Positions 11,530 through 22,999 of a stretch of 64,000 nt of DNA are shown in pieces (the first letter of the stretch is position 1; every line of letters starts with the position of its first letter). The position numbers and the translations under genes were made by a program. Source of the DNA: Marsupella aquatica (lineage: Eukaryota > Marchantiophyta); contig OZ316893.1 in NCBI GenBank assembly GCA_973895155.1, positions 8,060,001 to 8,124,000 of the forward strand, given 5' to 3'. A model generated the notes under the pieces. It searched no databases and was not told the DNA's origin. It saw only the letters and a list, made by a program, of their open reading frames with translations.

Positions 11530-11609
11530 AGGGCATCGTGGGCAACTGGCCCTCAAAACTCAAAGCAAAAGCCCTTGGGTTTTTGGGGAGTTAACACTCA
11601 CAATGCCCT
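11530..11609. mobile_element. Small palindromic MITE, family with AGGGCAT ends
   Basis: An 80 bp segment starts AGGGCATCGTGGG and ends CTCACAATGCCCT, imperfect inverted repeats. The interior GGCCCTCAAAACTCAA...CCCTTGGGTTTTTGGGG is also partly self-complementary. Relatives occur near 13741-13800, 14361-14420, 16073-16130, 16505-16549 and 16643-16712. No coding capacity; a non-autonomous DNA-transposon derivative is the likely identity. Confidence 0.55.
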
Positions 11610-12049
11610 TTGAATTAGTACTATGTACAAAACTCACAGAAGTCTTTATTGAACCTATGAGATGTGCTTTCCAAATTCCCTGGCTCCATCTTTGGTCACA
11701 AATAAGGATGTCTATGTTTGTGGCAATATTCAAAACTACCCGTGTGTTTGACTTGAGGCCACCCAAAATGGTTAGATTGATGAACTGTAAAAACTGCCTG
11801 TAAGAACAAACAACAGTTAAAAAAACAACTGTATGATTAAGCCATCAAACTTGAGATCAATGTAAGTGATCAGAGGTGATAATTTAAGAGTGACAATGTG
11901 CACATAATTGAACCTATGGTACTTTAAGTTCATCAAACTTTTTGTTTCCCAAAAATGGGCATACGCCTGAGAACCTTTATTAATGCCGGAGAAAAAAACA
12001 ATATGCCCGCCTAAGAGGAGGAGACTGGAAACGACAAAACCAACAAGTA

Positions 12050-12065
12050 GGGGGGGGGGGGGGGG
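12050..12065. repeat. G16 homopolymer
   Basis: Sixteen consecutive G, the same length as the run at 9446-9461, inside a purine-rich non-coding stretch (11990-12180). It could be prone to length errors in sequencing. Confidence 0.9.
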
Positions 12066-12426
12066 CAGAAGAAGGAGCACCCCAGAGAGAGAAGAAAGGG
12101 CCCAAACCAATCCAATTCGCCTAAAGGGAAGAGGCAGAACAGACAGGAGAGGTGGACAGAAAGCGGAGGACTGCCACTGAAACCTAGCCTAGAGAACAAG
12201 AATAGCACATAATAGAATTGTAACCAAAGCCAGAACTCCTGCCTGATACTGTCGAGGCTAAAACTGAACACCACTCCCAATAGGCTGCCCAAACATTGCA
12301 ATCTGCCACAATACCAACCACATTGCAGACCCAGAATTCTTCCAACAGCGCAACCCCTCCACCACGACCAAAAGCAAGCACATAGGTGACATAGCACTGC
12401 GCTGACACCAGCCCCTGAGACCAGAC

Positions 12427-12797
12427 ATTAAGAACGAAAGGCAAGATCAAGGCTAATCAATGTCAGTGATTAGCATTGATTAGCTCCGTACGTGAATGCC
12501 CACTGCCCAATATTTTTGGCGTGAGTATGTGGGTAAATACCTAGAGCGAATCAACCTGGACACCAACTGCCCCAAGGCTGGATGGTAGAGCAGCTCCTTT
12601 AGGATGCACCAGGTCTCAGGTTTGAATCTGGTCAGCACAGAAGGTGCTTTTGTCATTCACCCCACCCAAAAGTGGGGATCATTCACACTCTAGTCACACT
12701 TAGAAAAAATGTGACTTTGAAAAAAATATGGGCAGCAAGTGCGGGTGGCAAAACGGGAGGCTCATTATGAGCCTCGATCTTGCCTTTCATCGTGAAT
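12427..12797 (+). mobile_element. TIR element with internal tRNA-like core, copy 1 (371 bp)
   Basis: The element runs from ATTAAGAACGAAAGGCAAGA to a right end whose reverse complement is ATTCACGATGAAAGGCAAGA. It is flanked by a 10 bp direct repeat, GAGACCAGAC (12417-12426) and GAGCCCAGAC (12798-12807), one mismatch, as expected of a Mutator-like target duplication. Inside each end is a hairpin: TAATCAAT...ATTGATTA on the left, GAGGCTCATTATGAGCCTC on the right. The centre (about 12571-12645) looks like a tRNA gene, with an A-box-like TGGATGGTAGAGCA and a B-box-like GGTTTGAATC. It is followed by a self-complementary module CACCCCACCCAAAAGTGGGG. A second copy of nearly the same length is at 59917-60284. 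No protein is encoded. Confidence 0.75.
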
Positions 12798-12807
12798 GAG
12801 CCCAGAC

Positions 12808-14623
12808 TATCCCTAGGACCAATAAATGCTCAACCAGCCAGAACCACCAATACTGGCAGGGCAATGCACCTCGAGCGTGCATCCGGAACGAGAGCTGGCT
12901 GATAAAATCAAACTGAGCATGGATGCTTGAATCTGGGGATATGCCATACTTAGGAGCAAATCCGAGATATATCCACCTTCTTATCACATTTGAAAGAAGG
13001 GCAACCAATGATTTTCATTCTTGAAGACCGATGATCAAATGTTCTTTTTGAGCTTTTATCGTGCTGCTCCTGGGGTATGTCATTATCCGAAGTTTTATAA
13101 AAAGAGTTCTTCAGCCATGACTTTGTTGTCTCAAGTCCTAACTTTGTTGTCTCAAGTTGTTTGCCTGAGCTAAGACTTTTTATGGTGCTGCCTAGCTTGG
13201 GGACCTAATCACTATACAAGGATTTCTCAAAGCTTTCCAATGACTCTCATCAAACCAATTAGATGAAAGAGAAGGGAAAAAGGAAAGGTGGGAGAAGAAA
13301 AAAAGGAGCGGGAGAAGAAAAAACGAAACTACGGGCTGCTAATTGACATAAATGATTTGGGGGAATCATTTGGATCCAGATGGAATTAATTGAGGGCAGC
13401 TTGAATGGATCATGAGTGAAAGATTGTATAAGAGGCAAACGACAACAAACACTTTTCTTCTGTGACACATTGATAATACTAAGAATGTGCAAAAATCAGC
13501 ACTGGACCCAATAAAAGATGATAAAATACTTAGCTCGTGTGTAAATTATGACTTAGCTCGTTACTTTTTGAATGAATATGTTGGAGCAAACCTTTGCAAT
13601 GGCCATTATTTACCTGTTTAGTATTTCATACATATAATGTTCAATCTTTGGGTCATTATTCCAAAAAGTTGTCACAGGTCCAACATGGGGTCCATGAACT
13701 AACTTTGCATACAGTATAACCCTGTTTTCACTTTGTTGTGGGCTATAGTGTCCCCCCAAAAGAGGGCTTTGGCCCAAGTTTTGAGGGGTAATGCTCCAGT
13801 AACATGGAGTTAATACACTATAATTGAGTTGTCGTACCATTTTGATATTGCTCCTCCATTCTTCACACTCAAAAACTCTGTGTGTCATGGACATTATCTC
13901 CCACAAAGCTTAGAATATACAAGAGGAAAATCTTGCACGGATTTAAGAATAGGATAATGTTCTTATTAGAGGGCATTGTGATATGTAATACCCGTAACTA
14001 GAACAGTAACACAAGTAAAAGCTTAGAGTGATTTTTTGGTAATAGACAAGAAAAAGTGAATCTCTGAAGTAGAAAATTAAAGTTAAAGGGCCATGCAAGA
14101 AGTAGTGGCTATACAATTGACCCAAATACGAAAGAAGTTAAAAGCAAATCTTGTCATCTTTGATACAAATTATTATTTTGTTAGATATGGTGAAAATGTA
14201 TTGGGGTTTCACATTTCCTACATTTATGGTGTTTTGCATAATCCCCGGCATAATCCCATCCTCAAAAGAAGGGAGGATGTATGGAATATTAATGCACTAA
14301 AAAATACAGAGAGTAAAATCACAAAGCATTTACGAGTAGAGTAAAGTCTTATTGACAATGCATTGTGGGTCATTATATCCTAGAAAGAAGTTTTGAGCTA
14401 TGGCCCATAATGCTATGGTAAAAGGGCACTAATCTTACTACTAAATTGTGATAGAAAGTTACTTTTATGGCCTAGGTCTAGAGTGAAGCCACTGGACGTA
14501 ACTCTTTTTGTGAGGTGTAGGGAATGGACAAATCATAAATGAGTGCGAATAATGAGGTTGTTTCCTGCAAGGTTATTGGTACTTACATCTATTTACGCTC
14601 AAAAGAACATGCATGCAGTCAAG
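12808..14623. other. Repeat-rich intergenic region
   Basis: No gene recognised. It holds relatives of the AGGGCAT-ended MITE (about 13741-13800 and 14361-14420), a purine-rich tract at 13262-13330, and AT-rich sequence with short frames only. Confidence 0.4.
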
Positions 14624-15350
14624 CTACTGTCTTCCCCCGAACACAGCGCCCGGGCGTTGTGTTCAAAAGTTGAAAATTTAGTGTCCTTATACAAAAAAGC
14701 AGGTTTTCTTCGAACACAACACCACTTTTACACAGCGCCCGGGCGCTGTGTTTGAATTTGGCATTGTGTTCGAGGATGACGTTGTGTTTGAACTTGGGCA
14801 CTATGGTCGAGTGAGGGGTTTGCTGTCATGTCTTCCGTTACAATGAAGTGTTCAAAGTTGACAGTATGTTGGAGTGAGGACATTGTCAAAGCAAACAAAA
14901 AGCTATCGACAATGAGCGCACTGAAAGCAAATATGTTTCACATTATAATTATATGCTTACCATGTGATAATGTTGACTTGGTGCATTTTATTCGTGAGTT
15001 GTAAGGAATTGTGATACAAATCATTTGTTCTCTGCCTATGTTGAATTCAGTGTAAATTAACTACATATTCACAATTTAACACTTATCTCTAATACATCAG
15101 TTCTATCCTATAATTCCAGCTTATACCCCAATCCAGCACATGCCTAAATTTGAACACCGCCACTATTCAAACACAACTTAATTTTCAAGCACAACGCCAA
15201 TATTCAAACACAACGCCATATGTTACAAAAATCCAAAACAAAGTGTCAAAACTCAAACACAACGCCCAGGGCTCACTAATCGAATATAGCGCCCTTTGAC
15301 TCACTATTTGAATATAGCGCCCGGGCGCTGTGTTCGAGGGAAGACGGTAG
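14624..15350. mobile_element. 727 bp foldback/MITE element with CGCCCGGGCG termini
   Basis: The two ends are inverted copies matching at about 36 of 41 positions. The left starts CTACTGTCTTCCCCCGAACA; the right end read in reverse starts CTACCGTCTTCCCTCGAACA; both continue into CAGCGCCCGGGCG. The interior carries many further copies of an AACACAACGCC-type motif: in one orientation in the right half (about 15150-15320) and in the opposite one in the left half (about 14700-14800). Dense subterminal repeats like these are typical of non-autonomous DNA transposons. No protein and no clear target-site duplication were found. Confidence 0.7.
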
Positions 15351-16404
15351 TACATGCCTAAGAATATTTTATTTTACTAGTAAAAATAGATAAGGAGTTT
15401 CATAATGAGCTCATCAAAATATTGACTTTGCATTCTTTTTCATAAATGTAAAAAACTGAAGGTCATTAGTAGTGGCAAACCCATTGCACCAAGACATCAT
15501 TGGGACAGTGGCAACAACGGTAGGGGCAACGGCGTCACGAGCGGCAACAACGAAGGAGGCCAAATATGCTGCCGAGCTTCATCTGATAGCTTCCTTCCTC
15601 TTGCTCTTGAATTATTTGGGCATATCCACCATCAATTCGACGGGCTTCTTCAACAAGTTGCTCGGGATGTTCATGGTCGGATGGGTCCCACCGGACCCCC
15701 ACTATCTGTTTTGACCACGCGCTTTCGCCAACGCATTTAAGTCACCTTATAGCGTGCTCAAGCTCGGGCCATCCATCGTCGATCTCTGATAGTGGGTGCT
15801 AGTGTGCCTCCGCAGCGGCTAGCCCAGCCACCATAGAGGACAGTCCAGTCCCACTGGTCGATTTAGTTTCGACACTTGATGTGGAACATTAGCTAGGAAT
15901 GTTAAGGATCTCGGTTCATTTGCAGTCGTTTTAGTTCCCCTTTCTTGGTTCTTAGAGGTTTCTTTTTGCTCACTTCTTTTGCATTTGGTTTTGCCCACTT
16001 GAGACCTCTTTTGTTTATTCTTTTGTACTCTGTTTGGCTCTTTTTTGTAAAAAGTTTGTGTATGTTAATTAGTAGGGGCCATATTGTGGGCCAGAATGCT
16101 CCCAAAATGAAAGCTTTGGCTCCAAATTTGAGCTAACAGGGCCTTAGTGCACTCAGGGCGTAGTGGATTTTTCATTTGATTGTACTATTTTAATATAAAT
16201 TTCATAATTCCCCAATCCAAATCTGGACCGCCTTCCTTTCTCATAGAAATCTCATTCTTCTCCATAAAAGCGCCCAGATCACAAAGAGAAAAATCACAAA
16301 GGAACAGATCACAGGGTGTTAAAGTAATCTTAATGCCCTTATTAGTACTTTTCCCTAGTTTGTATTTTTCAGGGCACTCTGGGAGCATAATGCCCTGCCA
16401 AGAT
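15351..16404. other. Intergenic, one weak 80-codon frame
   Basis: A frame at 15472-15714 (plus) has balanced composition (GC-rich compared with its surroundings), but no domain or homology that I recognise on either strand; it may be a gene or element remnant. The rest is AT-rich, with a MITE relative near 16073-16130. Confidence 0.3.
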
Positions 16405-16680
16405 CTGGATTAATTCTTTAGTAAGATTCTCCTCTACGTTTGCTGAAGTTTGAAAAAATAGAAATCTTTCAGGCCTTAATTGATTGTAATAAGGTCCTGT
16501 TTATGGAGCATTATGGGCCATTGATGGCTCCTCAAACTCAAGCTGGATTACCTCTTAAGTAAGATTCTCCTCAGATACTTCTAGCTAAAGTTTGAAAAAA
16601 TTGACATCTCTCATGCCTTCAATTGTAACAAGGTCCTGTTTATGGGCAATAATGGCCCCGCCAAACTCAAGCAGAAATTC
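16405..16680. repeat. Two tandem ~138 bp units
   Basis: CTGGATTA...AAGTAAGATTCTCCTC, AAGTTTGAAAAAAT, GCCTT...AATTGTAA and AAGGTCCTGTTTATGG recur in order at about 16405 and 16543. Each unit ends in a GGGCA-TTATGG MITE-like segment, and a partial third unit may precede them near 16370. Confidence 0.65.
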
Positions 16681-16712
16681 TTGTTTTGGGGCACTATATC
16701 CCATAATGCCCT
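16643..16712. mobile_element. Small palindromic MITE, second well-formed copy
   Basis: Starts GGGCAATAATGGCCCCGCCA and ends GGGGCACTATATCCCATAATGCCCT-like sequence. The ends are inverted (AGGGCATTATGGG when read in reverse), and it has the same interior CCAAACTCAAGC...TTGTTTTGGGGC design as the copy at 11530-11609. Confidence 0.5.
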
Positions 16713-17526
16713 CTAAAGTCATGTATACAAGTTGACCCAACACAAAGAAGATGGGAGAAAATTTGGAAATAATTTTTAAATACATTATCACGGAAGATGT
16801 TTGAATTTACAATACTGTTATTATTTTTATAGTATTTATAAATATGCCACAGTTTTCATATATTGTTCCCTTGGTGAGCTTTTATTTACATTAAAAAATG
16901 TACGCTATGGTTATCATAACATATGTGCATAGAAAATAATATGGTATGTTATGTATGACTATTAAAATGATATATGTATAATAACTTTTTTTACCATTTC
17001 ATTAAGTTTCAAAGAATGTGAATAAAAATAATAATTTTTGTGACTCTTTTATTCTACTCCCGCTATTTCAAATAAAGGGTAATCGGGGCTAATATTTATA
17101 AATACAAAACAAACTGGGCACTATATCTTTAGTGGAAGTATTTAAAAGCTGAATCTGGGAAAGAAACACGACACACGAGGATGGAGGGAATGGAACGTTG
17201 AGATGGTCAATTTGTGTGTCTAAGAAATAATTGTATGAGTGTGCAGCACCTTGATTGCCACATTGGAAATGATGCACCATGATAATGGAGGGGCCGGAGG
17301 ATGGACGGGAAAGTGGAAATGGTCAATTTGTGTGCCAACATCAATTGTGCCGCAGTGCTGCATTCAATCTCGCAATCCTCATTAATTTTCCTGCTGCTCT
17401 CGTAAATTCACTCGTAGCACTGTCGCTCACGAATTCACGATTTAAAGGCAGCGAGCACGATGAAATGCTTCATCAGCCTCAAATTATTCGTTTGTGAAAG
17501 AAGACAGAACAGAACTGATCTCATGG
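16713..17526. other. AT-rich region upstream of C4H
   Basis: Very AT-rich from about 16790 to 17100, then a direct repeat of ATGGTCAATTTGTGTG near 17200 and 17318. No gene recognised; it probably includes distal C4H promoter sequence. Confidence 0.35.
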
Positions 17527-17640
17527 ACCACATTTCTCGGAGCTCAGAGCAAGCACTGAACCACTACTGAGTACTGAAGCAGTCATATCTCATCTACCAC
17601 ACTTCTCGGAGAAGAGAGCAATCAGTGAACGACTGTAGCA
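17527..17640. repeat. 69 bp-period duplication in the C4H upstream region
   Basis: ACCACATTTCTCGGAGCTCA (from 17527) and ACCACACTTCTCGGAGAAGA (from 17596) begin two diverged copies that both continue with GAGCAA...CAGTGAAC-like sequence. They lie about 550-620 bp upstream of the C4H start codon, in promoter or 5' leader. Confidence 0.6.
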
Positions 17641-18145
17641 GTGGAGTATTGGAGGGACGAGCATTCAGCGAGGGAACGCAAGTGTTCGACCAGTCGGGAG
17701 GTGAGCATTGCACAATAAATGCGGGATTGCACTCGGAAGTCTTTCGATTCGTTTCCGGCCTCATGTTTTTGAGAGGCATTGCTGAAAAATCGAGGGAGCA
17801 GAGAGGATCCGGACCTTGGGCATTTTCGATGCGTGGCAGATTGCTCCTCGGACATTCACCATTGCATACAGAGCTTGGAACTTTTTGCTCTGCCAGTCGA
17901 GTTTAGGGTAGTAGTTTGTGTTCAGACATTGGCGACTGTAGTGGTAGAGTGACTTTTTTGTTCCTGAGGTTGAGGGATTGTGGTTTGTAGTGCAATTAGT
18001 CCGGATGCAGAGTTCTGGAGGAGGGAGTAGTAAGCTGTAGGACTCCGATTTAAGTGTTTGTTTGTTGCGTTGCCAGAATTTTCTGACCTGCATTGCGGAC
18101 GAGATGAAGCTCACTGTGTAGGATTTGTGTCTTCTGCAGGAGGCG

Positions 18146-20380
18146 ATGGGGTGTTCTTGGAGGTCAGCGATGGCGCTCTCCATCCTCTCGATGGGAGTGA
18201 GCAGCGTGCTGGCATCCGTGGACGAGGCTGTGCCTACTGATGCGGCTCCTGCTCAGTCGCTGTTCACATTGCAAAACGTGCTGTATGGACTACTGGCAGC
18301 TACGGTTGGAGTGATTTTCGTCATGAAGCTGACGGAGACGAAATTGAACTCTCCTCCCGGTCCGTTTGCTTGGCCAGTTGTTGGTAACTGGCTGCAGGTG
18401 GGAGATGACTTGAACCACCGCAACTTGGCTGATATGGCGAAGACTTATGGAGATCTATACATGCTGAAGATGGGTCAGAGGAATGTCGTGGTTGTCTCGA
18501 ATGCTGAGCTCGCCAAGGAAGTGCTCCACACCCAGGGTGTTGAATTCGGATCGAGGACTACAAATGTGGTGTTCGATATTTTCACTGGTAAGGGTCAGGA
18601 CATGGTGTTCACCGTGTATGGAGAGCACTGGAGGAGAATGAGAAGAATCATGACAGTTCCGTTCTTCACCAACAAAGTGGTGCAGCAGTCAAGATTCGCA
18701 TGGGAGGATGAGATCAACCATGTCATTTCGGATCTTAGTTCCAGACCAGAGGCTTCCACCACTGGAGTCATTATCAGGCGCAGGCTGCAGCTCATGATGT
18801 ACAATATCATGTACCGGATGATGTTCAACAGGAGATTTCCCAAGGAAGACGATGAGCTTTACCTGAAGTTGAAGGCTGTTAATGCAGAAAGGAGTAGATT
18901 GTCCCAGAGCTTCGAGTACAATTATGGTGACTTCATCCCCATTTTGCAGCCCTTGTTGAAGAAATACCTCACCCACTGCAAGGACCTCCAGGACAAGAGA
19001 CTGGCTATCTTCAAGAAGTACTTCATTGATGAGCGCAAGTAAGTTGCTTGTTCTCATGAGATGTTTATTGCCCATTTTGATCGTTTCTTCCATTGCAACA
19101 TTTCTGGTCCTTCGGTAGGGTTGTCCGTCAGTCAACTTTGATATTTTTATCCAAGTCAGAGGCAAAGGCAGGGATCCATTGGTTCCAAATCGTGCTAGTA
19201 CCTTTAAATTGTGGGGCTTGTTGCTATGGAAGCGACGTTTGTCCTGTTGTTTCTCCAGAATGCTACTGTGCCAATTTGCAAAATCTGAAAGGCATATTGG
19301 GCAGCTGTAAGGATGTGGTGTAGATTTCTAACATTCTGTTTCTGCATACAGGAAGCTTCTCAGTACTCGCGGTGCCGATGTGGGCGAAAAAGCTGCCATC
19401 GACCATATTTTCGAGTCTGAGGATAAGGGAGAGATCAACGAGGACAACGTTCTCTACATTGTCGAGAATATTAATGTTGCTGGTAAGATATCTGGAGAGA
19501 AATGCACCTGGTTTTTCGCGTCGCTGATATCCTGGATTTTGTTGGTTTAGTACTGAAACTCTTTCGAGGGCATATAATCCTGGATTTTGGGGTTCCCAGT
19601 TACTCTTTCAAGGGCATCTGGGATGATCGTGATCTCCTACTTGTCAGATTTCATGTTCGTGTCCATCTGGTTTTGCTTGCTGTGGTTTGCTCTCGGTATT
19701 GACCTTTTGGATTGTATATGGAGGCTGTTGTTCTGTATTAGTTTTGTAACTCGATGTGGCTAACTTTTGGGTTGGTCTGGTGTCCAGCCATTGAGACGAC
19801 TCTGTGGTCCATTGAGTGGGGAGTAGCTGAGCTCATCAATAACCCGAGCATCCAGAAGAGGGTACGAGCCGAGCTGGACAGCGTGCTGGGCCGAGATAAT
19901 CTGATCACCGAGCCGGATACTACAAAAACTCCGTATCTGTCTGCTGTTGTCAAGGAAGTCATGAGGCTGCATATGGCAATTCCCCTGCTGGTGCCTCACA
20001 TGAACCTGAACCAGGCCAAGCTCGCTGGCTATGACATTCCCGCAGAGAGCAAGATCCTGATCAATGCCTGGTGGATTGCCAACAACCCCGCTCACTGGGA
20101 CGAGCCCGAGAAGTTTAATCCTGAGAGATTTCTCAACTCGAACATCGAGGCCAGTGGCAACGACTTCAATTTCCTTCCTTTCGGTGCTGGGCGGAGAAGT
20201 TGCCCTGGTATCATCATTGCCATGCCCCTTCTTCATCTTGTGCTCGGCCGTCTTGTGCAGACCTTCGATCTACAGACTCCCCCAGGTGTGGACAAAATCG
20301 ACATGACCGAAAAGGGCGGACAGTTCTCTCTGTTCATCAAGAACCATTACACCTGTGTGGTGAAGCCGAGGTCCGACTGA
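18146..20380 (+). CDS. C4H: Cinnamate 4-hydroxylase (cytochrome P450 CYP73A), three exons
   Basis: Exons 18146-19038, 19352-19482 and 19788-20380 join in frame (introns GTAAGT..ACAG and GTAAGA..CCAG) to give 538 residues, close to the ~505 of angiosperm C4H plus a longer N-terminus. It hydroxylates trans-cinnamate to p-coumarate in phenylpropanoid synthesis, anchored in the ER and reduced by P450 reductase. Visible marks: N-terminal hydrophobic anchor (about residues 45-60), proline hinge PPGP, the near-invariant C4H blocks NWLQVGDDLNHRNL and TGKGQDMVFTVYGEHWRRMR, I-helix AAIETT at the exon 2/3 junction, ExxR helix KEVMRLH, NPERF, and heme loop FGAGRRSCPG with the ligand Cys near residue 480. 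Two in-frame ATGs (18146 and 18170) are possible starts. A pyrimidine-rich TTCTGCAG 10 bp upstream could be the 3' splice site of a leader intron. No frame damage is seen. Confidence 0.96.
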
Positions 20381-20431
20381 GTCTCTCGCGACGCTAGAAC
20401 ACGTTATGAGAATGCGGTTTGATTAGCACCC

Positions 20432-20437
20432 AATAAA
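20432..20437 (+). terminator. Putative C4H polyadenylation signal
   Basis: AATAAA about 50 bp after the C4H stop codon, the only such hexamer close downstream. Confidence 0.35.
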
Positions 20438-22913
20438 AAGGACCATTTAGTACTAAAAGAGCAGAAGGAAGAATTGATTGGATAGCCCCGTCCAGCGACG
20501 ATAATTTCTACAAAATACCCCACCCCAGACGAGGCTTCTCTGTTCTATCCCGAAGATTATATTGGACTGTCTCAATTTCGGACTGTTGCAGGCTTTCCCA
20601 GATTTCAAGCCTGCTTTTGTAGGCTGTAGATGGTTTGATTTCCCAGGACGCGTAGGAGGAAGCCGCACCCTTACAAGCTTAGTTCGGTGGAATCGACAGA
20701 GGTGTGAAATGAGTCCTCCATTATGTCCACCAGTGCTGCATCATTCTGTAATAGGTGCGGCATTGATGTGATTTCCCTTTACGGAGGACTGCATTGGATC
20801 CGAAATTCGGGAGCTATTCTATTCTATACAGGCTTTTAATGACCATCATTTTACATGCTCTCAATAAGTTTCCCCATCTCTCAGGATCGTATCTTCCCCG
20901 ACCTTTGTTCTAGATCTCGCAATGTCATATTTATGCGGTAAGCTTCTTTGAGATTCTATGAGATTTCCCGTATGTTCCACGTTGATTACTCTGTCGTTTT
21001 GGGACATTGCTTTCGAGAGATTTGTGAGGACCTAGAATTGAAACCCCAAGGCGAAAGGTCGAGACACTTGATTGGGATGCATTGGATTGCATCTTCGGAG
21101 GTGGGTCGGTCAAGTGCCATTGATCGAGAAGTTGAAAGTGTGCATTTTTCTGCAGTGTCATTGAGTCATTTCAGAATGTCAGTGTGCCAAAATAATATTC
21201 TCTGGACTTTATACGATAGTTACATGTAACCTCAAATCAGTCATGTCTCTTTGGAGATCTTGAGAGTCGGAGGTCGGCATGTTCCACGGCTAGAGGGCTG
21301 TAGCTCAGCACAGTACTGTAGTGATGGTATACTTTCTTGTGTAATGCCGTCCTATTTCAACTCTTTTGTCGCAACTCCAACACACTCGTCGGTTGCATGG
21401 ACGCACTCGACTTATCGGCCTCGACGTGATTGACGTTGGAGGCGATTTAGAAGCCCGGTAACTTTCATTCAACGTTTCACCATTCTTCTTGTGCATGATT
21501 TAGGTGAGCTTTATGACAACCGTTCCCCTCATCCAACGTATCAGAGATTTAGGTGCATGCGAGCCTTGCATGGATCAACACTAGTGTTTCATTCATGGTT
21601 TTGCATGTTGGCAAGATTGTCCCACCTCTAGTGGAACCGGTGCTGACCGCGTGTGCTTGCCCATTGTGCGCCAACGGCCAGACAGTCACTCTACTTTGCT
21701 TTCCCTCTTTGTCAGTTCAGATGTCTCCATCGAGGCTGTTCTTTTGGTTTGGTGGCTCACATGCGCGAAGTGCTCACGCCCAATCTGTGTCCGAAAGTGC
21801 CATTCGATGGTGGGACCTGTTTGAGCATATTTACTCGTTCTACTCGTTGCTCCCTCCCATCACGCGTATTTTCATGTTCATCTGAACATGATGCTTGATT
21901 TGTTCACTGCCCGTAGGCATATTCTCCTTTCTTCCTAAGGGAAACGATCAAAACATTCATTTGGGCCCGCACAGCAAACACTCAGATTAGATGGGTGCTC
22001 GAGTGCCAATCGAGTAGTCACTGTCCTCTCCAGTTACAGGTGGCTCGTCTTTAATTGCTCTATCATCAGGACATTTGTGGATAGTTTCCAAGGGTTACTC
22101 TGGACAGAGTTTGCCCAATCTTTCTGAGGCAGTAAGCCGCGAGTGAGCATCCAGGCCAACTAAATGACCTGTCGATTGAAATTGGATTCGCCACAAGTTT
22201 ACGGCCACGCTTGTTAAAGACACACTAGTGATATGAGAGTCCAGACGAGAGACATCCAAAACACGGCATTCAGATGCCTTGACGCTCTCAACGTAGTGAC
22301 GTCCCATGCGACCATTTCAAATTCATCCTGACGCTCAAGTTTCCCCTTCTAGCAGCATCTTGGGAGTTTCAGTAATTAGACCTTAACCCAAATCTAGTAC
22401 GCCTAGACAATGCCTAGACAATTTTGATCACCATTTTTCCAATGCGCTTGAATTTTCGGAAGTTCCTAACACGTAGGGCCAAGGATTCATCCGGCGAGCT
22501 TCTGCAAACATATTGCCGATCTGGTCCAGAGCTACGGACAAGGTGGTCCACGGCATAGGACTCTGTGCGAGACGGATTAGTGGCACCTACGAGCCGAAAG
22601 TTGTCAGATGTACTCAGCAACCTAAGACTGAATACACAAGAGACTATGGGCTAACTCAACCCTGAAGGCGCAAGGTGCACAGTCGGGCATTGTTTCCCTG
22701 TAAAACTGCGCGAACTCAAATGAGGGGACAAACGCTCAAACAACTTATTCTGCAACGGTATAAGGTATCGTTTTGAGTTGCCACGAAAGCTCGGTTTCAG
22801 ACGTGCAGCATCGGGTTACCTCTGGAAGCAGAATACTTCATACTTCAATTCACTTCTTGATCCTCTACCAAGTGATGGATGACACAAAGAGGAACTAGGA
22901 CTCAGAATTACTG
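20438..22913. other. Intergenic, nothing recognised
   Basis: Only short frames on both strands (at most 110 codons, 21553-21885), none with a recognisable domain. No tRNA-like or transposon end was identified. Confidence 0.4.
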
Positions 22914-22999
22914 AAGATGTACACCCCTCATGTGTTCTTCTTTTCTTAATTCCTGTAAGATGTACACCCCTCATGTGTTCTTCTTTTCTTAATTCCTGT
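22914..22999. repeat. Exact 43 bp tandem duplication
   Basis: AAGATGTACACCCCTCATGT... through TTCCTGT occurs twice in immediate succession without mismatch, implying a very recent duplication. A 16 bp doublet, AAAGCTCAAGAAAGTT, follows at about 23173-23205, and CTGGCCAGCCTAGA recurs at about 23329 and 23374. Confidence 0.95.

Noticed and set aside
12571-12645. Functional tRNA gene inside the 12.4 kb element
   Set aside because: Only box-like segments and a partial cloverleaf are present, and the same core is carried in the transposed copy at 59.9 kb.
18689-19165. 158-codon minus-strand frame within C4H exon 1
   Set aside because: Shadow of the strongly conserved P450 coding sequence.
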